Shown here piece after piece: positions 6,135 through 6,714 of a stretch of DNA of 6,714 bases. This stretch comes from a bacterium (lineage in GTDB: Bacteria; Chlamydiota; Chlamydiia; Chlamydiales; SM23-39). A program made the translations under genes and the position numbers. The stretch lies in the NCBI GenBank assembly GCA_021818045.1, contig JAKAFF010000079.1:1-6714 (forward strand), in the 5' to 3' direction. The notes beneath the pieces are model-generated. The model made no database searches and was not told the origin of the DNA. It saw only the letters and a program-made list of their open reading frames with translations. The first letter of the stretch is position 1. Every line of letters begins with the position of its first letter.

Positions 6135-6714
6135 ATGCTCTATTGGATCAAAAGATGGGCCCTCTTACTCTTACTCGTCATGGGTTGTACCACCACTTCC
6201 CATGCCCCCTCCAAACACCTACGGATCTGTTTTAACACGGAACCTGCCACCTTAGACCCACGGATGGCTGGCGATTTTGCATCTTCTACACTCATCTGCT
6301 TAATCTACGAAGGGTTAACGCGTTGTTTGCCAGGTGGTGAGGTGGAGCTTGCCCTAGCAGATCATGTAGAACTATCTGCAGACCTACTGACTTATCGATT
6401 TTACCTGAAAGAGGCGCATTGGTCCGACGGAACCCCGATCACAGCGTACGATTTTGAAGCTTCTTGGAAAGGGGCGATCGCCCTTCCCTCCCCATCGGCC
6501 TATCTTTTCTACCCGATTAAAAATGCCGAAAACCACGTCAAACAAAGAGTCCCCTTACATGAGGTAGGCATCCGCGCTGTAAATGACAAGATTTTACAAG
6601 TAGAGCTAACCCAACCTACTCCCTACTTTTACTCCCTCACCGCCTTCCCAAGCTTTCTCCCTGTCCCTCGGCACACAAACGACGCTTCTGTCTGCAGCGG
6701 CCCATTTCAGATCG
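6135..6714 (+). CDS. oppA: OppA-like peptide ABC transporter substrate-binding lipoprotein, N-terminal part (3' end outside window)
   Basis: The frame is open from ATG 6135 to the window edge, giving 193 residues of a protein that is usually about 500-550 long. The N-terminus is a lipoprotein signal: IKR at 5-7, a Leu-rich core, then the lipobox VMGC with the lipidated Cys at 18. Past it are features of the family-5 solute-binding proteins (SBP_bac_5): FNTEPATLDP (33-42), LIYEGLTR (57-64), and HWSDGTPITAYDFEASWK (95-112). This binds peptides outside the inner membrane and delivers them to an OppBCDF permease. No permease genes are visible, but they could lie beyond the right edge. An in-frame TAG at 6123-6125 with no start codon after it fixes ATG 6135 as the first possible start. 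No good ribosome site precedes it, only TGAGGA some 26 bases upstream. Substrate range cannot be judged; chlamydial genomes often hold several oppA paralogues. Confidence 0.87.
   Translation, partial: MLYWIKRWALLLLLVMGCTTTSHAPSKHLRICFNTEPATLDPRMAGDFASSTLICLIYEGLTRCLPGGEVELALADHVELSADLLTYRFYLKEAHWSDGTPITAYDFEASWKGAIALPSPSAYLFYPIKNAENHVKQRVPLHEVGIRAVNDKILQVELTQPTPYFYSLTAFPSFLPVPRHTNDASVCSGPFQI

Noticed and set aside
1..6714. tRNA or rRNA genes, CRISPR arrays, insertion sequences
   Set aside because: No cloverleaf, rRNA block, regularly spaced repeats or transposase frame was seen; nearly all bases are accounted for by coding regions.

Overview
The window looks like a piece of a Gram-negative bacterial chromosome, most likely from an environmental (amoeba-associated) member of the Chlamydiae. 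This is an inference from the gene set and protein style: an MCE/MlaD-type lipid transport protein, a stand-alone RlmK-type rRNA methyltransferase, an OppA-type lipoprotein, and a large orphan protein with a phosphatase-like C-terminal motif. It is not proven by any marker gene. No rRNA, tRNA, transposase, integrase or CRISPR array is visible. Genes are tightly packed and no gap exceeds about 115 bases.

Layout, left to right. (1) Bases 1-851, plus strand: C-terminal part of an MCE/MlaD-family protein, running in from outside the window. (2) About 931-1905, plus strand: a class I SAM-dependent methyltransferase closely resembling the RlmK half of E. coli RlmKL. (3) 1892-4075, minus strand: a 727-residue protein I cannot name. 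Its 3' end overlaps the methyltransferase by 14 bases, and its C-terminal region carries a Cys-Lys-x3-Asp motif like the catalytic loop of SopB/IpgD-type phosphoinositide phosphatases, with Thr where the catalytic Arg should be. (4) 4076-4189: a very AT-rich divergent promoter region containing a 34-base dyad. (5) 4190-5362, plus strand: a YcaD-like major facilitator transporter. (6) 5316-6076, minus strand: two small four-helix membrane proteins of the YvlD / phage_holin_4_2 type. They are tandem paralogues with a 4-base GTGA overlap, and the second overlaps the 3' end of the transporter by 47 bases. (7) From 6135, plus strand, running off the right edge: an OppA-type peptide-binding lipoprotein with a plausible extended -10 promoter upstream.

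How the genes relate. The window does not read as one dedicated pathway. Most genes are envelope or transport functions (lipid transport, MFS efflux or uptake, small integral membrane proteins, peptide uptake), plus one rRNA modification enzyme. The most interesting item is the 727-residue protein with a degenerate Cx5R-like loop. Next come the tandem duplicated small membrane proteins, the perfect 11-base-arm inverted repeat inside one of them, and the dyad between the two divergent genes.
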